Shown here: in pieces, positions 33,308 to 43,084 of the stretch
Position numbering within the stretch: position 1 is the stretch's first letter
How the letters are laid out: every line of letters begins with the position of its first letter
From: Agromyces cerinus
Lineage (GTDB): Bacteria > Actinomycetota > Actinomycetes > Actinomycetales > Microbacteriaceae
Direction: 5' to 3'
Length of the DNA stretch: 64,000 bases
Assembly: GCF_016907835.1 (NCBI RefSeq)
Contig: NZ_JAFBCT010000001.1
Coordinates: 3,224,001 to 3,288,000 of the forward strand
Program-made: the position numbers and the translations under genes
Notes under the pieces: model-generated
What the model saw: only the letters and a program-made list of their open reading frames with translations
What the model was told of the DNA's origin: nothing
Database searches by the model: none

Positions 33308-34676
33308 TGGCCGGCCTTTCCTTGGGGTACTCGTAGAGCAGCGGTCGCTCGCGCAGCGCGATCGCGCTGCCGAGGGTGAGGGGGCCGAGTCGGCCGATGA
33401 ACATCAGCAGCACGAGCACGAGCTTGGCCGGGTCGGGCAGACCCGGCGTGACGCCGGTCGAGAGCCCGACCGTGCCGAACGCCGAGATCGCCTCGAAGAG
33501 CATGCGGTCGAGGTCTTCGCCGGAGATGAGCATGAGGGCGACCGTCGCCGCCATGACCGCGGCGACCGCGAGCAGCACGACCGTGATCGCCTGCCGGTGC
33601 ACCGCGCGCGACAGGCGCTTGCCGAAGATGTTGACCGCCCCTTCGCCGCGGAGCTCGGTGAGCATGATGAAGTACAGCACCGCGAAGGTGGTGACCTTGA
33701 TGCCGCCCGCGGTGCCGGCAGGGCCGCCGCCGATGAGCATCAGCACGTCCATGCCGAGCCACGTCTCGTCGCGCATCGCGCCGATGTCGAGGGCGTTGAA
33801 CCCCGCGGTTCGGGTCTGCACGGAGTGGAAGAAGCCCGTGAGCACGCGCGCGGCAGGGTCGAGGGCGCCGAGCGTCGCGGGGTTGTTCCACTCGATGACG
33901 GTGATGTAGACAGTGCCGGCGACGAGCAGCACGGCGCTGCCCCACAGCACGAGCTTCGTGTTCATCGACCAATGCAGCGGCTTCGTGAACTCCTTGCGCA
34001 GCTGCATGATCACGGGGAACCCGAGTCCGCCGAGGATGATCGCGGCGGCGATCGGCAGGCAGATCCAGGGGTCGCTCACGAAGCCCATCAGGTTGTCGCT
34101 GTAGAGGGCGAACCCGGCGTTGTTGAACGCGGAGACGGCGTGGAAGGCGCCGTACCAGGCTGCCTGGCCGACGTCGTAGCCGTAGCCGAACACGAATCGC
34201 AGGAACAGCAGCACGAAGGTGCCCGCTTCGATCGTGAGCGAGATGAGCACGATGCCCCGCACAAGGCCGCGCACATCGTCGAGCCCGACGGCCTTCGCCT
34301 CGGCCATGGTGTTCAGCCGCGAGCGCACCGAGAGCTTGCGCGCGAGCACCAGGCCGATGAGCGAGGCGAAGATCATGATGCCGAGGCCGCCCAGCTGGAT
34401 CAGCAGCATGATGACGACCTGCCCGAACGGCGTCCAGTACACGAGGGTGTCGACGACCGTGAGCCCCGTCACGCAGACGGCGGAGGTCGCGGTGAACACC
34501 GCCTCGATGAATCCCGCGCCACCCGGGCCGGCCTTCGAGATCGGCAGCATGAGCAGGAACGTGCCGACGAGCACCGCAACGGCGAACCCGACCACCACGA
34601 CCTGCGCGGGGTGCAGCCGGAACTCGCGGAGACGGTGCATCCGCCGACGCAGCCTCGCCGTCTCGCGTGTGGTCAC
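33300..34676 (-). CDS. trkH: Trk/Ktr potassium transporter membrane subunit (TrkH/KtrB)
   Basis: This 458-residue polytopic protein has the four-fold P-loop repeat: SAVCVTGLTVVDT, SAFNNAGFALYSDN, TRTAGFNALDIG and SAFGTVGLSTGVTP carry the filter glycines. It forms the K+ pathway with the overlapping trkA product. The GTG start follows the -10 TAGAGT by exactly 6 nt, and the apparent GGAGG actually touches the start codon, so this is best read as a leaderless mRNA. A 120-nt shorter ATG start is less likely. Confidence 0.94.
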   Translation of the reverse strand: MTTRETARLRRRMHRLREFRLHPAQVVVVGFAVAVLVGTFLLMLPISKAGPGGAGFIEAVFTATSAVCVTGLTVVDTLVYWTPFGQVVIMLLIQLGGLGIMIFASLIGLVLARKLSVRSRLNTMAEAKAVGLDDVRGLVRGIVLISLTIEAGTFVLLFLRFVFGYGYDVGQAAWYGAFHAVSAFNNAGFALYSDNLMGFVSDPWICLPIAAAIILGGLGFPVIMQLRKEFTKPLHWSMNTKLVLWGSAVLLVAGTVYITVIEWNNPATLGALDPAARVLTGFFHSVQTRTAGFNALDIGAMRDETWLGMDVLMLIGGGPAGTAGGIKVTTFAVLYFIMLTELRGEGAVNIFGKRLSRAVHRQAITVVLLAVAAVMAATVALMLISGEDLDRMLFEAISAFGTVGLSTGVTPGLPDPAKLVLVLLMFIGRLGPLTLGSAIALRERPLLYEYPKERPAIG

Positions 34677-34682
34677 CTCCGT

Positions 34683-34688
34683 ACTCTA
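34683..34688 (-). promoter_or_regulatory. -10 hexamer TAGAGT for trkH-trkA, leaderless type
   Basis: On the minus strand TAGAGT-ACGGAG-GTG places the start codon 6 nt downstream of the hexamer. Confidence 0.65.
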
Positions 34689-34736
34689 GACCTCGGTCAG
34701 GCGCCGTCGGAGGCGCGACGTAGGCTCGTCTGGCAC

Positions 34737-36104
34737 ATGAAGAACTCCGAGGCATCCGGTACCCGAGCGGGCGAGCGCCACGCCGATCGCGGTGTCGACC
34801 GCGAGATCCTGCGCCTCGCCGTGCCCGCACTCGGCGCGCTCATCGCCGAACCGCTCTTCCTCCTCGCCGACACCGCGATGATCGGCCACCTCGGCGCCAC
34901 GCCCCTGGCCGGACTCGGCCTCGCGAGCGCGGTGCTGCAGACGATCATCGGCCTCATGGTCTTCCTCGCCTACGCGACGACGCCGGCGGTCGCTCGCCGG
35001 GTCGGACTCGGCGACGTGCGGGGCGCCGTGGCCTCGGGCATCGACGGGCTGTGGCTCGCACTCGGCATCGGCGTCGTGCTCGCCGTCGCCGGATGGTTCG
35101 CGGCACCCGTGCTCGTCGGACTCTTCGGCGCCTCCGAGGCGGTGACGAGCGAGGCATCCGTCTACCTCTCGATCTCCATGGCGGGGCTGCCCGCGATGCT
35201 CATCGTGTTCGCGGCCACGGGCCTGCTGCGCGGCCTGCAGGACACGCGAACGCCGCTCTGGGTCGCGGGCATCGGCTTCGCGGTGAACATCGCCCTGAAC
35301 TACGTCTTCATCTACGTCGCCGGGTGGGGCATCGCCGGCTCGGCCGTCGGCACCGTCGTCGCGCAGTGGGGCATGGTGGCGGTCTACCTCGTCGTCGTCG
35401 CGCGGCACGCCGCCCGGGCCGGTGCGAGCCCATGGCCGCATCATGCGGGAGTGCTGCGCGGCGCGGCATCCGGTGGCTGGCTGTTCCTGCGCACGCTGAG
35501 CCTGCGGCTCGCGCTGCTGCTCGCGACGTGGGCGGCGACCTCGCTGGGCTCGAACGAGCTCGCGGCCTTCCAGGTCGCGATGACCCTCTACTTCACGATG
35601 GGCTTCGCCCTCGACGCCCTCGCCATCGCGGCGCAGGCCCTCGTCGGGCGCGACCTCGGCGCCGGCGACGTGGCCGGGGTGCGCGCGGTGCTTCGGCGCT
35701 GCCTGCAGTGGGGCGTCGGCAGCGGGGCCGTGATCGGCGGCCTGCTGCTCGCGACGGCCTGGGTGCTGCCGACGCTCTTCACGAGTTCAGCGGATGTCGC
35801 AGCGCTCCTGCCCCCGACGCTCATGGTGCTCGCGCTCTCGGCCCCGCTCGGCGGCATCGTCTTCGTGCTCGACGGCGTGCTCATCGGCGCCGGCGACGCC
35901 CGCTACCTCGCATGGACGGGCATCGTGAACCTCGTCGTGTTCGTGCCGCTGGCCCTCTGGGTCGTCGCCATCGCCCCGGCGGGAGCCGCGGGCCCGGCAT
36001 GGCTCATGGCGGCGTTCGCGATCGGCTACCTCGGCGCGCGGGCGGTCACCCTGGGGCTGCGGGCGCGCAGCGCGGCGTGGATGGTGGTCGGCGCCGGACG
36101 CTGA
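34737..36104 (+). CDS. MATE-family efflux transporter (DinF-like)
   Basis: This 455-residue protein has twelve predicted helices in two pseudo-repeats. MATE markers include PALGALIAEPLFLLADTAMIGHLGATPLAGLGLA in the first half and FALDALAIAAQALVGRDLGAGD in the second. It exports organic cations or drugs using Na+ or H+; the substrate is unknown. TAGGCT lies 10 nt before the ATG, giving a very short leader. Confidence 0.92.
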   Translation: MKNSEASGTRAGERHADRGVDREILRLAVPALGALIAEPLFLLADTAMIGHLGATPLAGLGLASAVLQTIIGLMVFLAYATTPAVARRVGLGDVRGAVASGIDGLWLALGIGVVLAVAGWFAAPVLVGLFGASEAVTSEASVYLSISMAGLPAMLIVFAATGLLRGLQDTRTPLWVAGIGFAVNIALNYVFIYVAGWGIAGSAVGTVVAQWGMVAVYLVVVARHAARAGASPWPHHAGVLRGAASGGWLFLRTLSLRLALLLATWAATSLGSNELAAFQVAMTLYFTMGFALDALAIAAQALVGRDLGAGDVAGVRAVLRRCLQWGVGSGAVIGGLLLATAWVLPTLFTSSADVAALLPPTLMVLALSAPLGGIVFVLDGVLIGAGDARYLAWTGIVNLVVFVPLALWVVAIAPAGAAGPAWLMAAFAIGYLGARAVTLGLRARSAAWMVVGAGR

Positions 36105-36128
36105 GACCGTGCTCCTCCGCGGAGCGGC

Positions 36129-36596
36129 TCACGCCCCGCGCTCGGCGCGCCACTCGACGAGCAGTTCGGGCATGCGGCGCTGGATGAAGAGGAAGAAGTC
36201 GCTCATCTCGGCGATGCGCTGCGAGGCGAGCGAATCGGGATCGTCGATCGCGGCGACCGCCTTCGATGCGAGCGCCTCGAGGTGGTCGTAGAGCGGATTC
36301 TTGCCCATCGTCACCGTGTACCAGGCGTGCTCGGGCAGCTCGTAGAGCACTCGGCGCGAGCCCGGCTGCGACACCCGGCGCACCATGCGCAGGGTCTGCA
36401 GGTACCGCACGGCGCCCGAGATCGCGGCGGCGCTCGCGACGAGCTGATCGCTCAGCTCGCGGGCGGTGAGCCCGGTCGACTCGGCGGCGATGAGCGCCAT
36501 CAGCACTCGCGCCGGCATGCGCGGGAAGCCCGCCTCGGCCATCGCCGCGGCGGACTGCTCGACGAACTCGTGCATCGCCTGTTCGTCTCGCGCCAT
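36129..36596 (-). CDS. GbsR/MarR-family transcriptional regulator
   Basis: This 155-residue protein has a winged helix (about 25-95) with ELSDQLVASAAAISGAVRYLQTLRMVRRV as the recognition region, and a C-terminal dimerisation helix. PMPARVLMALI-type spacing and the first helix match the GbsR/MarR group. It is the last gene after the ABC-2 exporter genes and probably controls them through the TTCACAAATTTGTGAA site upstream of the ATPase gene. ATG 36596 is used; ATG 36605 and GTG 36611 are alternatives. Confidence 0.86.
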   Translation of the reverse strand: MARDEQAMHEFVEQSAAAMAEAGFPRMPARVLMALIAAESTGLTARELSDQLVASAAAISGAVRYLQTLRMVRRVSQPGSRRVLYELPEHAWYTVTMGKNPLYDHLEALASKAVAAIDDPDSLASQRIAEMSDFFLFIQRRMPELLVEWRAERGA

Positions 36597-36651
36597 GCTC
36601 CCCATCCTCACAGAACGAGCGGGGCGTCCAGCGGATGCCCCGCGCCCACGT

Positions 36652-38298
36652 TCACCCGCCGAGTGCCAGATCCCGTCGCCGCACGAGGGCCGTGGCCCCC
36701 GCCGCCACGACGACGGCGATGCCGGCCATCACCCATGCTGCGGTCCAGTCGATCGTCTCGGCCGTGACGATCGGCGTGTGGCTGAACGGCGAGATGTCGC
36801 GCATCCACTCGGGGAAGCCGAAGAGCCCGCCGAACTGCCCGAGCAGGATCGCGACGAGCAGCACCGTCCACCCGAGGGCGATCGACGCACGCGGCACGAG
36901 CGCGAACACGAGGGCGGCGACCGCGACGATCACGAGACAGGCCGGCAGCTGGGCGAGGCCGGCCTCGGCGACGGTCGACATGCGGGCACCGGCATCCGGC
37001 GACCCGATGAGACCGACGAAGGCGCCGAGCACCGCGAAGGCGAGCACCGCGGCGACCGAGACGGCGCCGATCAGGAGGTACGCCGAGAACCAGCGGTGGC
37101 GCGACACGGGCGCCGCGAGCACGAGCTCGGCGGTGCCGCCGGCTTCGTCCTGCCGGGCGCGCATGATCGCCTGCACCCCGCCGACGGCGGCGAGCACGCC
37201 GACGAAGGCGAAGAGTCCCGTCGTGAAGAGGTCGATCAACCCGCCCTCGGCGTTCGGTCCCGCGAGCGACGCGAGGGTGTCGTTGATCGCCTGCCCGGCC
37301 TCCTGGCCGTCGGGCGTATTCACGAGGTCCACGACCGTCTGCCCCACGGCGCCGAGGACGAGCCCGAAGAGCGCACCGCCGGCGGTCCAGCCGATGACGG
37401 GGTTGCGGAGCGTGCGCCAGACGAGGCCGATCGGACCCGAGAGGCTCAGCGGCGCGTGCAGGCGGCCGGCCCGCTCGGGCACGATGCTCGAGTCGAGGTC
37501 GCGGTGCGACTGCAGCCACGCCGAGGCGGCGAAGAGCACTGCACCGAGGCCCACGCAGAGCGCGAGCGGCCAGAGGCGCTGATGCGTGTACGGCGCCACG
37601 GCCTGGCCCCAGCCGATGGGGCTCAGCCAGCTCCACCAGCCCGGCTCCATGCTGAGTCCGTCGGGCTGCACCGTGCCGGTGGCATCGCCCATCGCGCGGA
37701 AGGCGTAGCCGAGGGTGACGATCGCGGCTGCGAGCCCGTTGGCGCCGCGCGAGGTGCGCATCAGCTGCGCGCACGCGAGCCCGACGCCGAGGTAGGCGAT
37801 GCCCACGGTCGACATGGCCGCTCCGTAGAGCAGTGCGCCAGAGGCATCCGCGCCGTACGCGAAGGCCACGCCGCCCATGATCGCGCCGACCAGGACGCTC
37901 AGGATGACGCCCTCGAGCGCCGTCGCGAGGAGCGGCGCGATGCGCCCGGCGGGCGTCGAGCCGACGAGCTCGGCGCGACCCGCCTCCTCGTCGCCGCGCG
38001 TGTGCCGCACGGCGAGGAACGTCATCATCAGGCCGATCATGAGGCCGAGGAAACCGAACAGCAGGAAGAACTGGAACGCGTCGGGGTCGGTGCCCTGCGG
38101 AGTGCCGCGGAGCATCAGGATGGCCGGGCTCATGATCACGAGCCTGATGACGCTCGCCCGCTCGGCCTCATCGCCGTAGGTCTCGGTGACGGCGCCCCGG
38201 CCGGCGACCTCGAGCAGCACGAAGAGCGCGAGCCACACGATGATCTGCACCCGGTCGCGGCGGAACCGCGCGAGCAGCAGGGTCGGCAGGGTGTTCAT
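36652..38298 (-). CDS. ABC-2 type exporter permease
   Basis: This 548-residue integral membrane protein has about twelve helices in two ABC-2 halves. The first half starts [19 protein letters not shown] and the second [33 protein letters not shown] and [17 protein letters not shown] are the repeated cytosolic loops of this exporter type. Its ATG overlaps the ATPase stop. Similar pairs are annotated as polyketide or multidrug exporters, but the substrate cannot be read here. Confidence 0.88.
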   Translation of the reverse strand: MNTLPTLLLARFRRDRVQIIVWLALFVLLEVAGRGAVTETYGDEAERASVIRLVIMSPAILMLRGTPQGTDPDAFQFFLLFGFLGLMIGLMMTFLAVRHTRGDEEAGRAELVGSTPAGRIAPLLATALEGVILSVLVGAIMGGVAFAYGADASGALLYGAAMSTVGIAYLGVGLACAQLMRTSRGANGLAAAIVTLGYAFRAMGDATGTVQPDGLSMEPGWWSWLSPIGWGQAVAPYTHQRLWPLALCVGLGAVLFAASAWLQSHRDLDSSIVPERAGRLHAPLSLSGPIGLVWRTLRNPVIGWTAGGALFGLVLGAVGQTVVDLVNTPDGQEAGQAINDTLASLAGPNAEGGLIDLFTTGLFAFVGVLAAVGGVQAIMRARQDEAGGTAELVLAAPVSRHRWFSAYLLIGAVSVAAVLAFAVLGAFVGLIGSPDAGARMSTVAEAGLAQLPACLVIVAVAALVFALVPRASIALGWTVLLVAILLGQFGGLFGFPEWMRDISPFSHTPIVTAETIDWTAAWVMAGIAVVVAAGATALVRRRDLALGG

Positions 38299-39236
38299 CG
38301 CACGCCCTCGAGGCTCGATCGGGCGGGCTCGTCGAGCTCGTCGTGGTAGTGCCGCATGAACAGCTCCTCGAGCGAGGGCGGGTTCACGGTGACGCCGCCG
38401 GCGCGCAGGCGGCCGAGGGCGGCGAGCACGTCGGGCATGGCGTCGGAGTCGGCGGTGAAGCGCACGCGAGCGCCGTCGACCACGAGGTCGTGCGCGCCCG
38501 GGATCGCCGCGAAGCCGGCCGGGTCGAGCCCCTCGCCGGCGAACGAGACCTCGGTGCGGGTGAGGTGGCGGAGCTCGGCGAGCGTGCCCGTCTCGACGGT
38601 GCGCCCCGCGCGGATGATGCTCACCCGGTCGCACAGGTGCTCGACCTCGGAGAGGATGTGGCTCGACAGCAGCACGGTCGCGCCGTCGCCGAGGAGCGCC
38701 GCGATCTCCTGCCGGAAGACCGCCTCCATGAGCGGGTCGAGGCCCGAGGTGGGTTCGTCGAGGATGTAGAGGTCGGCGGGCGTGGCGAGGGCCGCGATGA
38801 GCGCGACCTTCTGCCGGTTGCCCTTCGAGTAGGTGCGACCCTTCTTCGACGGGTCGAACTGGAAGACCTCGGCGAGGTGCTCGCGCCGCGCCGCGTAGGC
38901 GCGCTTGTCGGTCGTGCCGCCGCGGAGGCGCGTGAGCAGGTCGATCGACTCCCCGCCCGAGAGGTTCGACCAGAGGTTCACGTCGCCCGGCACGTAGGCG
39001 ATGCGACGGTGCAGCTCGACGGCGTCGCGCCAGGGGTCGCGGCCGAAGAGCGTCGCGTGGCCGCCGCTGGCCCGGATCAGGCCGAGCAGCACGCGAATGG
39101 TGGTGGACTTCCCCGCGCCGTTCGGGCCGAGGAACCCGTGCACCTCGCCGGCCTCGACACTGAGGTCGAGCCCGTCGAGTGCACGCACGCGGCCGAAGCG
39201 CTTCTCGAGGCCGCGTGTTTCGATGACGGTGTTCAT
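38295..39236 (-). CDS. ABC exporter ATP-binding protein
   Basis: This 313-residue nucleotide-binding subunit has Walker A GPNGAGKS (37-44), a YSKGNRQK signature in place of LSGGQ (normal for this drug-export subgroup), Walker [14 protein letters not shown] and switch [13 protein letters not shown]. The C-terminal 90 residues are the accessory domain of this exporter type. It is the first gene of the exporter operon. TATCGT lies exactly 7 nt before the ATG, with a perfect 16-bp palindrome immediately upstream of the promoter. Confidence 0.93.
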   Translation of the reverse strand: MNTVIETRGLEKRFGRVRALDGLDLSVEAGEVHGFLGPNGAGKSTTIRVLLGLIRASGGHATLFGRDPWRDAVELHRRIAYVPGDVNLWSNLSGGESIDLLTRLRGGTTDKRAYAARREHLAEVFQFDPSKKGRTYSKGNRQKVALIAALATPADLYILDEPTSGLDPLMEAVFRQEIAALLGDGATVLLSSHILSEVEHLCDRVSIIRAGRTVETGTLAELRHLTRTEVSFAGEGLDPAGFAAIPGAHDLVVDGARVRFTADSDAMPDVLAALGRLRAGGVTVNPPSLEELFMRHYHDELDEPARSSLEGVR

Positions 39237-39243
39237 GAGGCCG

Positions 39244-39249
39244 ACGATA
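39244..39249 (-). promoter_or_regulatory. -10 hexamer TATCGT for the ABC exporter operon, leaderless type
   Basis: Minus-strand order is TATCGT-CGGCCTC-ATG with no ribosome site. The palindromic operator lies 8 bp upstream of the hexamer, in the -35/-10 spacer region. Confidence 0.55.
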
Positions 39250-39256
39250 CGCTTGG

Positions 39257-39272
39257 TTCACAAATTTGTGAA
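39257..39272. promoter_or_regulatory. Perfect palindromic operator TTCACAAATTTGTGAA
   Basis: A perfect 16-bp palindrome, AT-rich in GC-rich surroundings, 21 bp upstream of the ABC ATPase start and overlapping the promoter. The GbsR/MarR regulator at the end of the same operon is the likely ligand. Confidence 0.75.
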
Positions 39273-39313
39273 TCTTCCTAACGGATCCCTAACGGCGACT
39301 GCGGCGAGCAGCC

Positions 39314-40381
39314 TCAGCCAGCGGTGCGCTGCGCCGCCGTCGTGTCGCCGACGTGCAGCGTGCTCGTGAAGCACCGCGACTCGGGCGGCTCGCCCGAGAG
39401 CATCTGCACGACGGCCTCGCCGGCCGCGCGCCCCTTCGCGACCGAGGGCTGCGCGAGCGTCGTGAGATCGTGCTGCAGCCCGTCGACCCGGATGCCGTCG
39501 AAGCCGAGCACGCTGAGATCGCCCGGCACGTGCATGCCGAGCTCCTCGGCCGCCTGGATCACGCCGGCCGCGAGCAGGTCGCTCTGGGCGATGATCGCGG
39601 TCGGGCGGTTCGCCGGGTCTGCGAGCAGCGCCCGCGCCGCCTCGAGCCCCTCCTCGATCGAGCTCGCGCCGGCGGCTCGCCCGGTCGCCGCGGGGAAGAT
39701 CTCGCGGGCTCCTGCCAGACGCTGGGTCGCCGTCGCCGCAGTGCCCGACTGGAGCAGTTCGTCCGTGAGTGGGCCACGGGTGCGGGCGGCGTCGAAGGGC
39801 AGCGTCACGATCGCGACATCCGTGTGCCCCAACTGCCGCAGGTACTCGGCGCCTCGCCTGGTGGCCTGGAGGTTGTCGATCGAGATCTCGGGGATGTCCT
39901 CGCCCGTGTCGCCCTCGATGGCCACGGCGGGGATGCCGCGGCGACGCAGCGCCTCGATCGAGACGGCGAGACGGGGGCTGCAGCCGATGAGCACGACCGC
40001 GTCGACCGGCGCACTCTCGATGCTCACGGCGCTCTCGCCCGCCACGCCGGTGTCGGTGAGGAGCAGGAGGCCGGCGCCGAGCGGCGCGATGCCCTCGGAG
40101 ATGCCGTCGAGCATCTGGATCTTCACGGGGTCGAGGAACGCCGCACGCACGCGCTCTTCGAGCACGACGCCGACGATGCCCGATCGTCCGCGGCGGAGCG
40201 ACCGGGCGCGAGGGTCGGGGCCGGCGTATCCGAGATCGGATGCCGCGGCGAGCACGCGCTCCTTCGTGGCATCCGATACCGGGCCCGAGCCGCTGAAGGC
40301 GAGCGAGGCGGTCGACTGCGAGACCCCTGCGCGCGCCGCGACGTCGGCGAGCGTCGGGCGGGAAGCGGCATCGGGCTGCAT
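39314..40381 (-). CDS. LacI-family transcriptional regulator
   Basis: This 355-residue protein has an N-terminal LacI helix-turn-helix (TLADVAARAGVSQSTASLAFSG, residues 10-31) with hinge VLAAASDLGY, followed by a periplasmic-binding-protein-like sensor domain (about 60-350). The start ATG 40381 lies 7 nt after a TAGACT hexamer; upstream in-frame codons run through the promoter and are rejected. A CGAATCGATTCG palindrome just upstream is a typical LacI-type operator and suggests autoregulation. The ligand, probably a carbohydrate, is unknown. Confidence 0.93.
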   Translation of the reverse strand: MQPDAASRPTLADVAARAGVSQSTASLAFSGSGPVSDATKERVLAAASDLGYAGPDPRARSLRRGRSGIVGVVLEERVRAAFLDPVKIQMLDGISEGIAPLGAGLLLLTDTGVAGESAVSIESAPVDAVVLIGCSPRLAVSIEALRRRGIPAVAIEGDTGEDIPEISIDNLQATRRGAEYLRQLGHTDVAIVTLPFDAARTRGPLTDELLQSGTAATATQRLAGAREIFPAATGRAAGASSIEEGLEAARALLADPANRPTAIIAQSDLLAAGVIQAAEELGMHVPGDLSVLGFDGIRVDGLQHDLTTLAQPSVAKGRAAGEAVVQMLSGEPPESRCFTSTLHVGDTTAAQRTAG

Positions 40382-40388
40382 GCGCCCG

Positions 40389-40394
40389 AGTCTA
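40389..40394 (-). promoter_or_regulatory. -10 hexamer TAGACT for the LacI gene, leaderless type
   Basis: Minus-strand order is TAGACT-CGGGCGC-ATG, a 7-nt gap without a ribosome site. Confidence 0.6.
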
Positions 40395-40397
40395 GGC

Positions 40398-40409
40398 CGA
40401 ATCGATTCG
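40398..40409. promoter_or_regulatory. LacI-type operator CGAATCGATTCG
   Basis: A perfect 12-bp palindrome with central CG sits 3 bp upstream of the -10 hexamer of the LacI gene. The same core lies inside the 24-bp palindrome before the MFS gene at 48533. Confidence 0.68.
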
Positions 40410-40454
40410 ATCGGCGATCTGCGGTTCGCGGAGCGCCCGATGCGCGGCATCCCC

Positions 40455-40460
40455 TAGGCT
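40455..40460 (+). promoter_or_regulatory. -10 hexamer TAGGCT for the SDR gene, leaderless type
   Basis: TAGGCT-CGGCCGC-ATG: 7-nt gap, no Shine-Dalgarno sequence. Confidence 0.6.
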
Positions 40461-40467
40461 CGGCCGC

Positions 40468-41232
40468 ATGTCGAGAACCGCCCTCATCACCGGCGCGAGC
40501 TCCGGACTCGGCGCCGAGTTCGCCCGCCAGCTCGCCGCCACCGGAGCCGACCTCGTGCTCGTCGCGCGCGATCGCACCGCCCTCGACGAGCTCGCCGAGC
40601 GGATCCGCCGCACGCACGGCGTCGACGTCGAGGTGCTGCGCGCCGACCTGCTGAAGCCGCGTCACCTGAAACTGGTCGTCGAGCGCCTCTCCGACCCCGA
40701 TCGACCGGTCGACCTGCTCGTCAACAACGCGGGCTTCGGCCTCCCGCTCGACTTCGCGAGCAACGACATCGACGACGAGGTGCGCCATCTCGAACTCCAC
40801 GTCGAGGTGCCCATGCGCCTCAGCCACGCGGCGCTCCGCGCGATGCTCCCCCGCAAGCGCGGTCGCATCATCAACATCGCGTCGGTCGGTGCGTTCATTC
40901 CGCGATCGACATATGGGGCCTGCAAGCGCTGGCTGGTCGTGTTCAGCGAGTGGGCGAACGGCCAGTACGGGCCGCAGGGGGTCACGATGACGGCCGTGTG
41001 CCCGGGCTACACGCACACGAACTTCCACGAGCGACTCGGCCTGCCGCCCGGGCAGGAGGGCGTTCCCGGCTGGATGTGGCTCGACGCCCGAACGGTCGTG
41101 TCCGAGGCCCTGCGCGACACTGCGCGCGGCAAGGCCGTCTCGGTGCCCTCGCTTCGGTATCGACTGATCGTCGGCCTCGTGCGGTTCGCACCCCGCTCGC
41201 TGGGCGCCAGGGTCGGGGCCCGGGGGCGCTGA
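40468..41232 (+). CDS. Short-chain dehydrogenase/reductase
   Basis: This 254-residue NAD(P)-dependent oxidoreductase has the cofactor motif TGASSGLG (8-15), the NNAG stabilising motif, and the catalytic S139, Y149 and K153 (YGACK). VARDR after the second strand suggests NADP preference. It is of the DltE/YqjQ-like classical type, with no recognisable substrate. Divergent from the LacI gene, with 86 bp between the starts. Confidence 0.9.
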   Translation: MSRTALITGASSGLGAEFARQLAATGADLVLVARDRTALDELAERIRRTHGVDVEVLRADLLKPRHLKLVVERLSDPDRPVDLLVNNAGFGLPLDFASNDIDDEVRHLELHVEVPMRLSHAALRAMLPRKRGRIINIASVGAFIPRSTYGACKRWLVVFSEWANGQYGPQGVTMTAVCPGYTHTNFHERLGLPPGQEGVPGWMWLDARTVVSEALRDTARGKAVSVPSLRYRLIVGLVRFAPRSLGARVGARGR

Positions 41233-41302
41233 CCCACCCGGCGGGATCGATTCGAGCACGCCGGCAGGTCGTGGTCGGTGCCCGCCGTGCATGCATCGAC
41301 AA

Positions 41303-41333
41303 GGGCCCGTCCGCCGTTCGGCAGGACGGGCCC
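41303..41333 (-). terminator. Terminator of the secreted FnIII gene
   Basis: Arms GGGCCCGTCCGCCG and CGGCAGGACGGGCCC form a 14-bp stem with one bulged A and a tight TT loop, 13 bp beyond the minus-strand stop. It lies between convergent genes and may serve both. Confidence 0.75.
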
Positions 41334-41346
41334 CGTCATCACCGGG

Positions 41347-42966
41347 TCAGCTGCAGCTGCGCCCGTCGTAGGCGACGCTGCTCGACACGGAAACGCCATC
41401 CGACAGGCGGGTCGCGGTCACCTCGACGGCACCCGCCGGCACGCTGCCCGCGCGAGTCGTGCTGGCGAAGCTCGCCCACGTGCCCGGAGCAACCGAGGCG
41501 AAGGTCTTCGTGCTGTACGCCGACGTGATCACGACCGAGATCGGAGTGCTCTCCGTGTTCAGCACACGACCGGACAGCGTGACGGTGGATCCGATGCAGC
41601 GCGTGACGACCGTCGACTCGACGACCGGCGGCGCCGGCTCGGCCGCAGGCGTCACGGCGGCCGACGCCGACGACACAGGCGATGCGCCCCACCAGTTCTG
41701 GGCGACGACGGTGAAGGTGTACGCCGTGCCGTTCGAGAGGCCCGACACGGTCGCACTGGTGTGGTCATCGGGCACCGTGACCGAGGCGCCACCAGGGTGC
41801 GCCGTGACGACGTACCGGTGGACCGGGATGATCCCGGGCGACGCCGGCGCCTGCCACGACACGACCGCCTGAGCGTCGCCGGCCACCGCCACGACCTCGC
41901 GGGGTTCGCTCGAGGTCGGGCGCGGCAACGTCATGTCGATCGTGCGACTCGGGGTCGACGACGTGACCTGCAGCACAGTCGCCTCATCGAGGGAGACCGG
42001 CGTGGCCGAACCCTCCTGCCAGTACCCGGTCAACGAGTCCCCGGCACCCGCACCGTCGACGACGACGCGGTACTCGCCCGGAACGACGTTCTCGAGCGCA
42101 TATGCGCCGGATGCGCCGATGACGGCGGTGCGGCTCGTGCTGTAGTCGTTGCCGGTTGCCGGGCGGATCCCGACCCTGATGCCCGTCGACGCGCGACCGT
42201 CGGGGTCGAGCATCGTGCCGTCGATCACGCGACCGTTCGATTCCAGTTCCATGTCGATGCCGGTGACGCCCGCCCCGTCGACGACGATGGGCGTCGGTGT
42301 CGTGCCACCGAAGGCCGAGTGAAGCCCTGCAACGCCGACGCCGACCTGCGCCGTGTAGCTCCCCGACGGAACCGCGATCTGCCACGGGTTGGCGCCGTTC
42401 TGCAGAGCGATCGAGGTGGAGATCTCCTGGTCGTTCGCGAGGCTCCTGATGCCCAGGTACGCCGTCGTCTCACGCGACAGGCCGCTGACGGCGACCGTTC
42501 CCGACATGGTGGTGCCGCGGATCAGCTCGAGGTCGCCGAGTTCGTACGCACCGCCGTGGGGGAACGTGCGAGCCGCAGGCCCGTATTCTCCCCAGGCCAG
42601 CCCGCCGCTCGTCGTGACGTGGGATTGGACGTACGGCGCGACCGGTTCGACCATCACCCGGTAGTAGCTGATGTCGATGTCCCAGCTCAGCGTGAACGTG
42701 CCGTCGGATGCCGAGGTCGTCACGGGTGCCGGCTCATCGCCGTAGTACCCCTGGCGTGCGGTCGCGGCCACGCTGACGCCCGCCATCGGCTCGCCGTCAC
42801 TGCCGACGATGCGCCCGCTGACGGTCGTGACCGAGTCGGCGGCGGTCGCGGTGGCGCTGACTCCACCGGTGACGAGCAGCAGCGCGAGCGCTGCACCGAT
42901 CGCCCCCGGATGCAGCATCCTTCGCCACCGGATCTCCCCCTGCCGCCTTCGTGCCTTCACAGCCAT
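41347..42966 (-). CDS. Secreted protein with carboxypeptidase-regulatory-like and fibronectin type III domains
   Basis: This 539-residue protein begins with a basic N-terminus and a hydrophobic signal segment (AALALLLVTGGVSATATAA, cleavage near residue 44). Repeated beta-sandwich modules follow: VSGRIVGSDGEPMAGVSVAA and ASGAYALENVVPGEYRVVVDG are carboxypeptidase-regulatory-like; EVVAVAGDAQAVVSWQAP to FTVVAQNWWG is an FnIII domain (about 365-450). The last 85 residues form another beta domain with two cysteines. There is no catalytic motif, so it is probably an adhesive or carbohydrate-interacting surface/secreted protein. AGAAGGGG lies before ATG 42966. Confidence 0.8.
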   Translation of the reverse strand: MAVKARRRQGEIRWRRMLHPGAIGAALALLLVTGGVSATATAADSVTTVSGRIVGSDGEPMAGVSVAATARQGYYGDEPAPVTTSASDGTFTLSWDIDISYYRVMVEPVAPYVQSHVTTSGGLAWGEYGPAARTFPHGGAYELGDLELIRGTTMSGTVAVSGLSRETTAYLGIRSLANDQEISTSIALQNGANPWQIAVPSGSYTAQVGVGVAGLHSAFGGTTPTPIVVDGAGVTGIDMELESNGRVIDGTMLDPDGRASTGIRVGIRPATGNDYSTSRTAVIGASGAYALENVVPGEYRVVVDGAGAGDSLTGYWQEGSATPVSLDEATVLQVTSSTPSRTIDMTLPRPTSSEPREVVAVAGDAQAVVSWQAPASPGIIPVHRYVVTAHPGGASVTVPDDHTSATVSGLSNGTAYTFTVVAQNWWGASPVSSASAAVTPAAEPAPPVVESTVVTRCIGSTVTLSGRVLNTESTPISVVITSAYSTKTFASVAPGTWASFASTTRAGSVPAGAVEVTATRLSDGVSVSSSVAYDGRSCS

Positions 42967-43084
42967 CGATGTCCCCTTCTCCTCGGCGTGCACGCGCGCA
43001 GATGAGCAGCGGCCGGCGACACCGCGCGGCACGATGCGTGCATCCCACCCGAAGTCCGGGAGCGTGCCCACGAACTCTATCGGC

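Noticed and set aside
34640..34676. Later ATG as trkH start using GGAGG as ribosome site
   Set aside because: GGAGG is far from that ATG and touches the GTG; the 6-nt spacing from TAGAGT fits a leaderless GTG start.
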